A stretch of DNA of 64,000 bases from Cohnella thermotolerans DSM 17683 (GTDB lineage: Bacteria; Bacillota; Bacilli; Paenibacillales; Paenibacillaceae), in assembly GCF_000429825.1 (NCBI RefSeq), contig NZ_KE386955.1:62001-126000 (forward strand), given 5' to 3'. Below, piece by piece: positions 33,583 through 42,363 of this stretch (within the stretch, counting starts at the first letter, position 1; every line of letters begins with the position of its first letter). Both the position numbers and the translations under genes were made by a program. Below the pieces are notes generated by a model, which saw only the letters and a list, made by a program, of their open reading frames with translations, was not told the DNA's origin and made no database searches.

Positions 33583-33615
33583 GAAAGACCACTTGCTCCT
33601 AAGAGTAAGTGGTCT
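33583..33615 (-). terminator. Probable terminator of the tRNA transcript
   Basis: AGACCACTT (33586-33594) and AAGTGGTCT (33607-33615) form a nine-bp stem; on the minus strand TTTCCG follows, a weak U-tract. It directly precedes the mtrB promoter. Confidence 0.6.
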
Positions 33616-33660
33616 TCATCGGTGAGCGGGCTTCCATGAAGCGCCGATACTCGTATGTAA

Positions 33661-33737
33661 TGGTCGGAGTAGCGGGATTCGAACCCACGGCCTCATCCAC
33701 CCCAAGGATGCGCGCTACCAGGCTGCGCTATACCCCG
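33661..33737 (-). tRNA. tRNA-Pro (anticodon GGG)
   Basis: The minus strand folds as a cloverleaf: acceptor CGGGGTA/TACTCCG, T-arm GTGGGTTCGAATCCCGC, and anticodon arm CATCC-TTGGGGT-GGATG giving anticodon GGG (proline, CCC/CCU). Discriminator A and an encoded CCA follow at 33661-33664. Confidence 0.93.
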
Positions 33738-33754
33738 AAAGAAGTACGAGAGTG

Positions 33755-33763
33755 ATTATAGCA
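33755..33763 (-). promoter_or_regulatory. Extended -10 promoter of tRNA-Pro
   Basis: On the minus strand TGCTATAAT (TATAAT at 33755-33760), 18 bases before the tRNA. No clear -35 is present. Confidence 0.55.
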
Positions 33764-33821
33764 CAGGCCGAAAGCGATGCGCAACCCCGGAACCATCACA
33801 AAATTAAGCAAAAACCGAGAT

Positions 33822-34094
33822 TTATTTGATGCCTTCTTTCAAAGCTTTACCCGGCTTGAAAGCGGGAATCTTGCCGGCCGGAATCTCGATCTCCACGCCG
33901 GTTTGCGGGTTGCGGCCCTTGCGGGCGGAACGCTCGCGCACTTCAAAGTTGCCGAAGCCTACGAGCTGAACCTTGTCTCCTTTTTGAAGCGCTTCGGAGA
34001 TGACGTCGAATACGGCGTCGACTGCCGCAGTCGCATCCTTCTTGGACAGATCGGTCAGCTCCGATACTCTAGCGATCAGTTCGGTTTTGTTCAT
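33822..34094 (-). CDS. hbs: DNA-binding protein HU
   Basis: A 90-residue histone-like HU protein that binds and bends DNA without strict sequence need. Seen are [45 protein letters not shown] and the DNA-intercalating arm [18 protein letters not shown]. Start 34094 has GGGAGGTGA five bases upstream; the in-frame GTG at 34103 lies in the site. It follows tRNA-Pro (in genome order) and the ABC operon upstream; in B. subtilis hbs is also next to mtrAB. Confidence 0.96.
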   Translation of the reverse strand: MNKTELIARVSELTDLSKKDATAAVDAVFDVISEALQKGDKVQLVGFGNFEVRERSARKGRNPQTGVEIEIPAGKIPAFKPGKALKEGIK

Positions 34095-34152
34095 GACATT
34101 CACCTCCCTGGGCGGATACTGGCTTGTTAACTGTTTATCCGTTTCAACAGAA

Positions 34153-34197
34153 ATTATACACAGAGACCGCGCGAAGTTTCAAGCAAGACGCGCGGTC
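34153..34197 (-). promoter_or_regulatory. hbs promoter inside an inverted repeat
   Basis: On the minus strand TTGAAA (34177-34182), 18-base spacer, TATAAT (34153-34158). GACCGCGCG (34165-34173) and CGCGCGGTC (34189-34197) form a nine-bp inverted repeat around the -35. It may end the ABC-operon transcript, act as an operator, or both; it lacks a proper U-tract. Confidence 0.6.
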
Positions 34198-34210
34198 CCG
34201 GGCTTGTTGG

Positions 34211-35197
34211 TCAAACTTTCCTGCGCGTCAGGTGAATGAACGTGACCGCGAGAGCGAGCACGAGCACCGCGCCTTTGATGATGTCGGTCGTGTAATATTG
34301 GACGTGAAGCATCGTCAGGCCGTTGATCAGAACGCCGGTCAGCACCGCTCCGACGAACGTGCCGAACACGTTGGGGCGTCCGGCCCCGAGCACCGAATAA
34401 CCGACGAACACCGCCGCGACCGCCTCCATGAGCAGCGGCGAACCGGCGTCGATCTGGCCGGACCCGACGCGGGCCGCGAACAGGATGCCGCCGATGGCCG
34501 CGAAGACGCCGGAAGCGACGTAGGCGATCGTGCGGATCTTCTTGACCTTGAGGCCGGACAGCCGCGCCGCCTCTTCGTTGCCGCCGGTCATGATCATCTG
34601 ACGGCCCCAGCGGGTGTACTTGAAGAACAGGTGCGCGCCGATAACCGCAACGATCATGAGAATAACCGGGAACGGAACGCCCAGAAGCTTGCCTTGGCCG
34701 ATCCAGAGAAAGTCCTTCTCCATGACGCCCGGCGCCTTCGTGCCGTCCTGCATTTGCATGTTGCTGTAGATGGAGTAGCCCTTCGTGTACGTCTTGTGAA
34801 TGCCGCTCACGATATACATGACGGCCAGCGTCGCCAGCAGGTCGGGAATGCGAACTTTGACGATCAAGAAGGCGTTCAGCAACCCGACCAGGGCGCCGAT
34901 GACGATCGGAATGACGATGACGAGAACGAGCGGCATCTGGAACCAGACCATCAGCGTCGCGGTGACGACCGTCGACAGCGACACCGTCGAGCCTACGGAC
35001 AGGTCGAAGCCGTCCACCGTCAACGAGATCGTCACGGCGATGGCGACGAACGTGACGATGGAGATGCTGCGAAGAATGTCCGTCAGGTTGCCGTACGTGA
35101 AGAAATATTCGTTGTACAGCGAGAAAAACAGCAGCACGAGGCCGATGAAGATGAGGGCCCCGTATTTGAACGAAAATTGCAGCAGTTTGTTATTCAA
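34211..35197 (-). CDS. Sugar-type ABC transporter permease
   Basis: A 328-residue permease of the RbsC/BPD_transp_2 family with about ten membrane segments. Typical blocks are TVDGFDLSVGSTVSLSTVV, the coupling-helix region GRQMIMTGGNEEAARLSGLKVKKIR and VAAVFVGYSVLGAGRPNVFGTFVGA. It should form the channel for a sugar or related solute taken up with the ATPase and binding protein next door. The start is TTG at 35197, overlapping the ATPase stop (TTGA), with GGGAGG seven bases upstream. Confidence 0.9.
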   Translation of the reverse strand: MNNKLLQFSFKYGALIFIGLVLLFFSLYNEYFFTYGNLTDILRSISIVTFVAIAVTISLTVDGFDLSVGSTVSLSTVVTATLMVWFQMPLVLVIVIPIVIGALVGLLNAFLIVKVRIPDLLATLAVMYIVSGIHKTYTKGYSIYSNMQMQDGTKAPGVMEKDFLWIGQGKLLGVPFPVILMIVAVIGAHLFFKYTRWGRQMIMTGGNEEAARLSGLKVKKIRTIAYVASGVFAAIGGILFAARVGSGQIDAGSPLLMEAVAAVFVGYSVLGAGRPNVFGTFVGAVLTGVLINGLTMLHVQYYTTDIIKGAVLVLALAVTFIHLTRRKV

Positions 35198-36708
35198 GCT
35201 AGTTCCTCCCTGCCCGCGCTGGCGTAGTACAGCAAGTCTTCCTGCGTCGCTTCGCCGCGGGCGAATTGTTTGACGATCCGGCCGTCGCACATGACCAGAA
35301 TCCGGTCCGCGAGGCCAAGCGCCTCGGCGAATTCGCAGGTCAGGTACAGAATTCCTTTGCCCTGACAGGCAAGCTCTCCGATGATGCGGAAAATATCCCG
35401 TTTCGCGCCAACGTCCACCCCTTTGGTCGGCTCGTCGAAGATGAAGACGTCCGCTTCCGTGCTCATCCACTTGCCGATGGCGACCTTCTGCTGGTTGCCC
35501 CCGCTGAGATAACCGGTCAGCTGGCCGGAAGAGGGCGTCTTGATGCCGAGTCGCCCGATCATGCCGTCGGCCAGCTTGCGCTCGGAGGAGCCGGAGATGA
35601 AGCCCATCCGGCTGAGCGGGCGCAGAACCGGCAGGCTAAGGTTGTGCAGCACCGATTCGCCCACGAGAATGCCTTCCTTGCGCCGCTCCTCGGGCACGAG
35701 CACAATGCCGGAAGCGACGGCCGCCGCGGGGCCGGAGAGCTTGGCTTGCTTGCCGCCGACGGTCACCCGCCCCCTCTCGGCTTCGTCCGCGCCGAACAGC
35801 AGGCGAGACAGCTCCGTCTTGCCGGCTCCTACGAGCCCGACGACGGCCACGATCTCGCCGCTGCGGACTTCGAGGTCGACGCCGCGCACCCGATGGCCGG
35901 CCGCCACGCCTTTGACTTCCAGCACCACGTCGCCGATCGAAGCGTCCAGCTTCGGGTATTCCTCGTCGAAGCTGCGTCCGAGCATCGCGCGGATGACGTC
36001 TCCGGGCTGAAGGTTCGTCTTCGGTTCGGTCGTAATCATCCGGCCGTCGCGCATGACGCTGATCGCGTCGCAAACGCGGAATACTTCCGGCAGCCGGTGA
36101 GAAATGAAGACGATGCCGATGCCGGCCGCTTTCAGCCTATCCACGATCAGGAACAGCCGGTCGGCCTCCTCCAGACTGAGCGGAGCCGTCGGCTCGTCGA
36201 GGATGATAAACTTCGCTTCCTCGACGAGGAGCCGGGCGATGAGCACCAGCTGCTTCTCGGCCAGCGTAAGCGAACCCGCCTTTTGCCGGACGGACACCTG
36301 CAAGCCGAGCTGGTCCAATATTTTTTGCGCTTCCGCATACAGGCTCCCCCAGCGCAGCCACGCTTTCCCGCGCGACGACGCCAGCCGGTCCAGCAGAATG
36401 TTCTCCGCCACGCTCAGCTGCGGAACGAGCGAAGTATCGACCTCCTGGTACACGCAGTGAATGCCGGCCGCCTTCGCATCGGCGGGGGAACGGATCTGCA
36501 GCGCCTGCCCGTTAATGCGAATCTCTCCCCCGTCGGCTTCATAGGCGCCCGACAGGATCTTCATCAGCGTGCTCTTGCCCGCTCCGTTCGCGCCGAGCAG
36601 AGCGTGGACTTCGCCGCCCTTCACCCGGAAGTCGACCTGGCTTAACGCCTTGACGCCGGCGAACGATTTCTCGATGCCGTTCATTTCAAGCACATTGCCG
36701 TTATTCAA
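35194..36708 (-). CDS. Sugar-type ABC transporter ATPase (double cassette)
   Basis: A 504-residue tandem ABC ATPase of the RbsA/MglA/XylG type. Cassette 1 has Walker A GANGAGKST (about 37-45), signature SLTLAEKQL and Walker B FIILDEPTAPLS. Cassette 2 has the degenerate Walker A GLVGAGKTE, the signature LSGGNQQKV and FIFDEPTKGVDVGAKRD. Degeneracy in one site is normal in this family. The start is TTG at 36708 with GGAGGGG eight bases upstream. It lies between the binding-protein gene and the permease. Confidence 0.92.
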   Translation of the reverse strand: MNNGNVLEMNGIEKSFAGVKALSQVDFRVKGGEVHALLGANGAGKSTLMKILSGAYEADGGEIRINGQALQIRSPADAKAAGIHCVYQEVDTSLVPQLSVAENILLDRLASSRGKAWLRWGSLYAEAQKILDQLGLQVSVRQKAGSLTLAEKQLVLIARLLVEEAKFIILDEPTAPLSLEEADRLFLIVDRLKAAGIGIVFISHRLPEVFRVCDAISVMRDGRMITTEPKTNLQPGDVIRAMLGRSFDEEYPKLDASIGDVVLEVKGVAAGHRVRGVDLEVRSGEIVAVVGLVGAGKTELSRLLFGADEAERGRVTVGGKQAKLSGPAAAVASGIVLVPEERRKEGILVGESVLHNLSLPVLRPLSRMGFISGSSERKLADGMIGRLGIKTPSSGQLTGYLSGGNQQKVAIGKWMSTEADVFIFDEPTKGVDVGAKRDIFRIIGELACQGKGILYLTCEFAEALGLADRILVMCDGRIVKQFARGEATQEDLLYYASAGREELA

Positions 36709-36753
36709 GGAACAAGCCCCTCCCCACTTCGGAATGCTTCCTCACAGCAGGAA

Positions 36754-36783
36754 ACGGCGCGGCGGAAAACCGCGCCGCGCCGT
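36754..36783 (-). repeat. Strong hairpin between binding-protein and ATPase genes
   Basis: ACGGCGCGGCG and CGCCGCGCCGT form a perfect 11-bp stem with an eight-base loop and no U-tract. Such hairpins behind a binding-protein gene often protect its mRNA, giving more binding protein than ATPase. Confidence 0.7.
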
Positions 36784-36808
36784 GCCGCAAGCCTCATCCG
36801 GCGGATGA

Positions 36809-37957
36809 TTACTTCGCCGCTACGGATTGCTCAAGTTGTTTCAGGTAATCGGTGTTGCCTTGATCGCTCTCGCCCCAGCCTTTGACGTACTGGGACAGGT
36901 CGGCGGTCGTCACTTTCTTGTCCTTCGGAAGCGCGTCGCGGCTTACGTAGATCGGTTCCAGCTCGACGCGGGCATCCGTCTTGTCGCCGTGCAGCTTCTG
37001 GTACAGGTAACGGACTTGAACGCGTCCGATCGTCGTCGGATCGACGGCTGCGGAAGCGATCCAAGGGCTGGTCGGATCTTGGATCATCGCCAAGTCTTCG
37101 TCGCTCATATCGATGCCGTACACTTTAATTTCGTCGCGGCCCGCTTGCTTGATCGCGTTCGCGGCGCCTTTGGCGAATTCGTCCCACGCCGCCCATACGG
37201 CGGTGATGTCGCCTTTCTTCGGATATTGCTTCAGGATCGCTTCCATTTGCGTTTGCGTATCGAGCTGCGGGTTATTCGCGTTGCCGAACGCGGCGATCTC
37301 CTTAATATCCGGATATTTCTCCTGGAACGCCTTGTAAGCGACTTGGCGGCGTTCCATCGGCGCGAAGCCGGCCACCCATACTTTGACGATGTTGCCTTTG
37401 CCGCCGGCGTCGGAAGCGAGCTGCTCCAGCGTTTTCTCGGCCATCACCTGGTCGTTCTGCGCGACGCTCGTCACGCCGTCGATGTTGAGTCCGGCGTCGA
37501 ACTCAACGACCGGGATGCCTGCCGCCAGCGCCTTGTTCACGCCGGCCGTCAGCGCGTCCGCGTTGCCGTGGTCGATCAGGATGCCGTCGAATTTCTGGTT
37601 GACGGCCGTGTCCAGGTTGGAAGCCATCGTGTTCAGGTCGTTGTTGGAGGCGAGTACGGTCACTTCGCCGCCGTATTTGGCGACTTGATCCTTGACGCCG
37701 TCCACGTATTGAGCGGAGAACGTGCCTTGGTTGAATTGCATGATCAGCGCGATCTTCTTCCCTTTCAACGACTCTACCGAGGGATCTGCGGCCGGAGAAG
37801 CCGATGCGGATCCCGAGGCGGATGCGGAAGCGGCAGGCGATGCCGATGCGGATTCGCTCGCTCCGCTGTTGTTGTTCTTGGCGCCGCATGCCGACAGGAC
37901 GAGCCCGAAGGCAAGGGTCAGGGCGAGCAACACACCCAGGCGTTTCGGTTGTTTCAT
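36809..37957 (-). CDS. Sugar-type ABC transporter substrate-binding lipoprotein
   Basis: A 382-residue lipoprotein of the periplasmic-binding-protein 1 (RbsB-like, Peripla_BP_4) family. The signal peptide ends in a lipobox LSAC with Cys at 24, followed by a low-complexity Ser/Ala linker (about 32-58, SASASP units). The binding domain has KKIALIMQFNQGTFSAQYVDG, ILIDHGNADALTAGVNKALA and AAWDEFAKGAANAIKQAG. The Ser/Ala linker resembles those of other lipoproteins in this window. The substrate is not evident. It is the first gene of the three-gene operon and has a good promoter. Confidence 0.9.
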   Translation of the reverse strand: MKQPKRLGVLLALTLAFGLVLSACGAKNNNSGASESASASPAASASASGSASASPAADPSVESLKGKKIALIMQFNQGTFSAQYVDGVKDQVAKYGGEVTVLASNNDLNTMASNLDTAVNQKFDGILIDHGNADALTAGVNKALAAGIPVVEFDAGLNIDGVTSVAQNDQVMAEKTLEQLASDAGGKGNIVKVWVAGFAPMERRQVAYKAFQEKYPDIKEIAAFGNANNPQLDTQTQMEAILKQYPKKGDITAVWAAWDEFAKGAANAIKQAGRDEIKVYGIDMSDEDLAMIQDPTSPWIASAAVDPTTIGRVQVRYLYQKLHGDKTDARVELEPIYVSRDALPKDKKVTTADLSQYVKGWGESDQGNTDYLKQLEQSVAAK

Positions 37958-38005
37958 GATTTCTGTTTCCTCCCCGAGAATAACATGTCTCTTTGAATAA
38001 AACTA

Positions 38006-38034
38006 ATCTTATGCCCAATAACCTACTATGTCAA
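38006..38034 (-). promoter_or_regulatory. Sigma-A promoter of the ABC transporter operon
   Basis: On the minus strand TTGACA (38029-38034), 17-base spacer, TAAGAT (38006-38011), about 45 bases before the binding-protein ATG. No operator is obvious. Confidence 0.8.
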
Positions 38035-38452
38035 TCGGTTTTTAAGATATACTAGAGCAAGAGGCTCACAAAATCAAATTTTATGCGAAATTTGTCGAAA
38101 TAACAAGCTTTTCTTCGTTATTTTCGCTAATGCTGCCTGGAATGGGAGAAACGCAACCTCGAAAATTGCCCAGACAGCGCTGGTTGCGGCCGCAGGCAGA
38201 TGGATGCCGAACGCCGATTGTGGAATTCATGCCAGTGGGGTGCCGCCCACTTTGAGCACAAGAGAAGCTTGCATCGGCTCGTCGATCGGCAGATGTTGGC
38301 CGTGGCGGGCGGACGGGAGTCCACCGGACGTACCAAATCCGGCTGCGAGCGAGGGATGCGGGGCAGGCGCATTTATAACGAACTTAGGTGACGCCGGAGG
38401 CGAACGGGACTTGTTCTCGAATTGCAGAAGGCACAGGACTTCCCGCCCATCG
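38035..38452. other. Gene-poor stretch
   Basis: Between the ABC promoter and the repeat cluster I see no gene with a ribosome site and a plausible protein. A small hairpin (AGTGGG/CCCACT near 38234-38250) is present. Open frames here (for example the minus-strand frame from 38535) run through the palindromic repeats and have no recognisable protein. Confidence 0.5.
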
Positions 38453-38636
38453 TAACGGACATACGTTCCGTTATTTATCGAAAATGCCTTGATATGGAAG
38501 GGTTGACGGACCGTGGTTCCGCTATTTGAAGCCAATCAGTAAAAAGTGACGTCTCTGACCGCAAATAGCGGATCGTCTGTCCGTTAAATTCTTAAAGAGA
38601 GACTTTGGAAAAAGATAACGGAACTACGGTCCGTTG
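38453..38636. repeat. Four copies of a 24-bp imperfect palindrome
   Basis: Copies lie at 38453-38476 and 38504-38527 in one orientation and at 38563-38586 and 38613-38636 in the other. The common form is TAACGGACngnngwTCCGYT followed by ATTT; the ends AACGGA and TCCGTT are complementary, so each can form a hairpin. Start-to-start spacing is 51, 59 and 50 bases. Sequences between the copies are unrelated. They look like REP-type elements. Confidence 0.7.
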
Positions 38637-38840
38637 GACAACGAACGCCTTGGGAGGAGGTGACGCTGGAGGCGGGGTAGACGAAAGCGGGGGCGAAAGC
38701 GCAGACCAAGGCCAAGGTTCAAAAAGGCACAGGCCGAAGCAAAAACGCCAAGCCGTCCATGGACGGCAGCGGAGTCCATTCAGAAACGCGGAGCGTATTC
38801 TTCGTAGAGTAAAGGGCTGGGCTTCCAGCCCCTCCTCATC

Positions 38841-38872
38841 AAACCGGACATGAGGTTTTCCCTCATCCGGCT
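38841..38872 (-). ncRNA. Group II intron domain V
   Basis: On the minus strand AGCCGGATGAGG, GAAA tetraloop region, CCTCATGTCCGGTTT. The AGC catalytic triad and the two-base bulge expected of domain V are visible. Confidence 0.8.
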
Positions 38873-38911
38873 TTCCGATGTTCTTCTTCCTTCGGCATTA
38901 CGATACTTTCC

Positions 38912-40216
38912 TTAGCCGGCGAGTTTCTTGAGTCCGGCAAGTTCGGCCAAAATGGCTGTCTGCCCGGACTTGCTGTGTTTGTTTCGACGATTGTGTTTCT
39001 TGTTCCAGAACAGAGTGAGGCGTTTACGGATGTACCAGTCGATTTTGTTCAGGAATTTATCGGCAAAGGAGTCCAAACCGTAATAGTTCTTCCACCCTTG
39101 AATCATTGGGTTCAATTCGTCCACCATCCGGTTCATCGTCCAATGCAGACGATGGCGCGGTTCGGTCACTTCCTTTACCTTCTGCCTCATGTTCTTCATC
39201 GCTTTCTTGGACGGATAGCTACGAAGAACGAAGACTTCTTTGTTCCCTTTCATCCTCTTTGGTATTTTCCGGTGATGCATCCCCAGAAAGTCGAAGCCTT
39301 GCCCGTCTCCCCACAGGTTTACAAGCTTGGACTTCTTCTTGTTCATCTCCAGTTCCAGCTTTGCGAATACCGCTTTGAGGACATCGATCGCCCTCAGGGC
39401 TTGTTCTTTGCTTTTGCAAAGGACCACAAGATCGTCGGCGTATCGCACCAGTGTCCCGATTTCTGCGAACTTCTTCTCCCAGATCGTGTCCAGGTAGTTC
39501 AGATAAATGTTCGCCAGCAGCGGACGGATGACGCCGCCTTGCGGACTGCCCATTTCGGTTTCGTGAAACTGATCATCTTTCACGAACCCCGCTTTCAGCC
39601 ATTTGCGTATCAGCTTCAGCACCCTACGGTCGCTGATGCGCTGTTCCGCCAGTTGCATCAGCTTCCCGTGCGGTATGTTGTCAAAGTAGCCGGTGATGTC
39701 GATGTCCACGACCCAGTAAACGCCTTTCTTGACTGCCCGCCGAATGTGCCGAATTGCGTCATGGGCGCTTCGCTTCGGCCGGAATCCGTAAGAGCAGTCC
39801 TTGAAGTCCGCTTCAAAGATTGGCTCCAGTACCATCTTCGTCGCCATTTGCACGACTCTGTCCCGAATGACGGGGATGCCCAGCGGACGCATCTTGCCGT
39901 CTTGCTTCGGTATCTCCTTCCGTCTTGCGGGCTGTGGATGATATTTTCCGTTTCTTAAGGCGTCCTGGATTTCGCTGACGAATCGTTCTTCACCATACTC
40001 CTTGACGATGTATTCGATGGTTACGCCATCCACACCGCCACTTCCGCCGTTCGCCTTGACCCGTTTCCATGCTTCCCAAAGAATATCGCCGCGGTGCACT
40101 TTGTCGTACAGCGCGTGAAACCGCCGCCTCGGGTTTCCCTTGGCCGCAAGGTATAGTGCGTTTTGGAGTTGTCGAGCTTTCGCTTTGGCGTAGTTAGCAG
40201 GTTTGACTGCATTCAC
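38912..40216 (-). CDS. ltrA: Group II intron reverse transcriptase/maturase
   Basis: A 434-residue intron-encoded protein. The RT domain has RT0-7 blocks: GGVDGVTIEYI, MRPLGIPVIRDRVVQMA, CSYGFRPKRSAHDAI, VVDIDITGYFDNIPH (first Asp pair), GSPQGGVIRPLLANIYLNYL and the catalytic YADD (in LVRYADDLVVL). The maturase X domain is near 330-400 (WTMNRMVDELNPMIQGWKNY). No HNH endonuclease domain is present. In RT5 the usual ISPLLANI is IRPLLANI. The frame is intact, so the element may be active. Confidence 0.92.
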   Translation of the reverse strand: MNAVKPANYAKAKARQLQNALYLAAKGNPRRRFHALYDKVHRGDILWEAWKRVKANGGSGGVDGVTIEYIVKEYGEERFVSEIQDALRNGKYHPQPARRKEIPKQDGKMRPLGIPVIRDRVVQMATKMVLEPIFEADFKDCSYGFRPKRSAHDAIRHIRRAVKKGVYWVVDIDITGYFDNIPHGKLMQLAEQRISDRRVLKLIRKWLKAGFVKDDQFHETEMGSPQGGVIRPLLANIYLNYLDTIWEKKFAEIGTLVRYADDLVVLCKSKEQALRAIDVLKAVFAKLELEMNKKKSKLVNLWGDGQGFDFLGMHHRKIPKRMKGNKEVFVLRSYPSKKAMKNMRQKVKEVTEPRHRLHWTMNRMVDELNPMIQGWKNYYGLDSFADKFLNKIDWYIRKRLTLFWNKKHNRRNKHSKSGQTAILAELAGLKKLAG

Positions 40217-40746
40217 GGACTCTTACCTCCTCTGGCACATGAACAAAGTGGGGTATTGGCTTTCGCCGCCCTTCCCTCCATGAGGTTTTGTTGTCCTCAC
40301 TTCTCAGGTAATATGGCCCCCTCCGACTCCCTTCCTGCAGCTTCCCACTTCACCTTTCGGGCTTATAAGGTCACTCTTTACGGCGTCTGCCGTGCAGGGG
40401 AGGGTCTCCCTAGTTCCAGACACAACTTTCTCAGCATGCCGATCCCTTTACACCGGAGAGTTCTTCCGCGCTGCGTTTCCAAGGTCTTGACGCGTTCCAT
40501 GGCCTTCACCCATATCCCCGGGGCTCGGCTCTCTCTTGTCCCTTTCGGTTCTTTTTGACGATGCGGCAGGATTCACTTCATGTTACGGCCTGCTGATTTG
40601 CTCGCACTCCCGCAGGAGTTACTTTGTCACGGGGCTTCAGCCTTAGGATCTCTCCACCAGCTGCCCGTCAGCTACGAGGCGACTTGGCTCTTACCTCGAC
40701 CGGACTTGCACCGGCTAGTTGTGCCTAGCTTGGCTAGGCGCGCGGG

Positions 40747-40785
40747 AAAATAAAAATCGCGCCTTCCCTTGGCGGGAAAGCGCGA
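40747..40785 (-). terminator. Intrinsic terminator of spoIVA
   Basis: On the minus strand TCGCGC-T-TTCCC, loop, GGGAA-G-GCGCGA and TTTTTATTTT. The group II intron begins about three bases beyond the T-tract. Confidence 0.85.
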
Positions 40786-40801
40786 GGCGGTGGAGCGGAC
40801 T

Positions 40802-42280
40802 TCAGAGGATGATGGCGATCAGGCCGCCCGAGCCCTCGTTGATAATGCGGCCGAGCGTCTCTTGCAGCTTGTAGCGGGCGTTGTCCGGCATCATCGCGAT
40901 TTTGCCCTGAATGCCTTCGCGGACGATGGAATGGAGCGAACGGCCGAAAATGTCGGACTCCCAAATTTTGATCGGGTCTTTCTCGAAATCTTGCATCAGG
41001 TAGCGGACGAGCTCTTCGCTCTGCTTCTCCGTCCCGATGATCGGCGCGAACTCGGATTCGACGTCGACGCGGATCATATGGATGGACGGAGCCGTCGCTT
41101 TGAGCCGGACGCCGAAGCGGGAGCCCTGGCGAATGAGTTCCGGCTCGTCGAGCTGCATCTCCGCCAGCGTCGGGGCCGCGATGCCGTAACCGGTCGTCTT
41201 CACCATCTCCAGCGCCTCCGCGAACCGGTCGTATTCCCGCTTCGCATGGGCGAATTCCTGCATGAGCTGCAGCAGGTGATCCTTGCCGCGAATTTCCGTG
41301 CCGACGACTTCCTGCAGAATCCGGTCATACAATTCGTCCGGCGCGTACAGGTCGATCTCGGCGACGCCCTGGCCCATGTTCATGCCGCTAAGCCCGGCTT
41401 TGGCGATGAAATCGTACTCCAGGAAGCTGGAGACGACGCGGTCGACGTCGCGCAGACGGCGAATGTCCTTCACGGTGTCGCGGACGGAATTCTCGAAGCT
41501 GGAACGCAGCCAGTGGCGATCGTTCAGCACCATGACCCAGCTCGGGAGATTGACGTTGACTTCGTGAACCGGGAATTCGTACAGCACCTCGCGCAAGACG
41601 CTCATGACTTCCTCTTCGCCCATCGTGGCGACGCTGAGCGCAATGACGGGAATATCGTATTTGGCAGCCAGATCGTTCCGGAGCGACAGCGTTTCGTCGC
41701 TGCGCGGCCGGGTCGAGTTGACGATGAGCACGAACGGTTTGCCGACTTCCTTGAGCTCCTGGACGACCCGCTCCTCCGCCTCGACGTAAGCGCTGCGGGG
41801 AATTTCGGCGATCGTGCCGTCGGTCGTGACGACGACGCCGAGCGTCGAGTGCTCCTGAATGACTTTGCGGGTTCCGATCTCGGCCGCTTCCTGGAACGGG
41901 ATCGCCTCTTCGAACCAGGGCGTCGAAATCATGCGGGGACCGTTCTCGTCCTCGTAGCCCTTCGCCCCTTCGACCGCATAGCCGACGCAATCGACGAGCC
42001 GGACGTTCACCTCGAGCCCTTCCGCCACCTTGATCTGCACCGCGGTGTTGGGTACGAACTTCGGTTCCGTCGTCATGATCGTACGGCCCGCCGCGCTTTG
42101 AGGCAGCTCGTCGATCGCACGCACCCGATCCGCTTCATGCGCGATGTTCGGCAGGACGACAGTTTCGACGAACCGTTTGATAAAGGTCGATTTGCCCGTC
42201 CGGACGGCGCCGACGACCCCGAGGTAGATATCGCCTCCCGTGCGCTCGGCGATATCCTTGAAAATGTCCACTTTTTCCAA
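40802..42280 (-). CDS. spoIVA: Stage IV sporulation protein A
   Basis: A 492-residue ATPase, the same length as B. subtilis SpoIVA, that polymerises on the forespore surface as the base of the coat. It starts MEKVDIFKDIAERTGGDIYL; Walker A GAVRTGKST puts the Lys at 30, and STRPRSDET-type Walker-like and sensor regions follow. The C-terminus GLIAIIL is the membrane-docking tail bound by SpoVM. The start is TTG at 42280 with GGGGAGGG upstream; the open frame to 42346 is leader. A sigma-E-type promoter lies about 85 bases upstream. Confidence 0.97.
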   Translation of the reverse strand: MEKVDIFKDIAERTGGDIYLGVVGAVRTGKSTFIKRFVETVVLPNIAHEADRVRAIDELPQSAAGRTIMTTEPKFVPNTAVQIKVAEGLEVNVRLVDCVGYAVEGAKGYEDENGPRMISTPWFEEAIPFQEAAEIGTRKVIQEHSTLGVVVTTDGTIAEIPRSAYVEAEERVVQELKEVGKPFVLIVNSTRPRSDETLSLRNDLAAKYDIPVIALSVATMGEEEVMSVLREVLYEFPVHEVNVNLPSWVMVLNDRHWLRSSFENSVRDTVKDIRRLRDVDRVVSSFLEYDFIAKAGLSGMNMGQGVAEIDLYAPDELYDRILQEVVGTEIRGKDHLLQLMQEFAHAKREYDRFAEALEMVKTTGYGIAAPTLAEMQLDEPELIRQGSRFGVRLKATAPSIHMIRVDVESEFAPIIGTEKQSEELVRYLMQDFEKDPIKIWESDIFGRSLHSIVREGIQGKIAMMPDNARYKLQETLGRIINEGSGGLIAIIL

Positions 42281-42363
42281 TGAGATTCCCTCCCCTTCGT
42301 AATCGCGAAGCCTGCGTGGATCCGTCAGCGCGACGGACTCGTACACGAACTTGGACTGCTATC

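Larger units (their letters stand above)
38803..40744 (-). mobile_element. Group II intron, about 1.94 kb
   Basis: A retroelement on the minus strand. The 5' end is at about 40744, beginning GCGCGCCTAGCC and followed by the usual start-region GCACAACTAGCCGGTGCAAG. The reverse-transcriptase gene occupies 38912-40216. Domain V (38841-38872) and a domain VI-like stem (GGGCTGG/CCAGCCC) follow, and the intron appears to end in CTCTAC at 38803. The 5' junction lies directly behind the T-tract of the spoIVA terminator, the typical target of terminator-associated introns. The exact ends are inferred and the class is not certain. Confidence 0.8.

Noticed and set aside
38227-38535. Minus-strand frame of 102 codons
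   Set aside because: It runs through two palindromic repeats and has no ribosome site or recognisable protein.
38453-38636. CRISPR array
   Set aside because: Repeats are imperfect, occur in both orientations and have uneven spacing; no cas genes are near.
38605-38853. Plus-strand frame of 82 codons with an AGGAGGTGA-like stretch inside
   Set aside because: It crosses a repeat and the 3' end of the group II intron; the Shine-Dalgarno-like sequence is internal to the frame.
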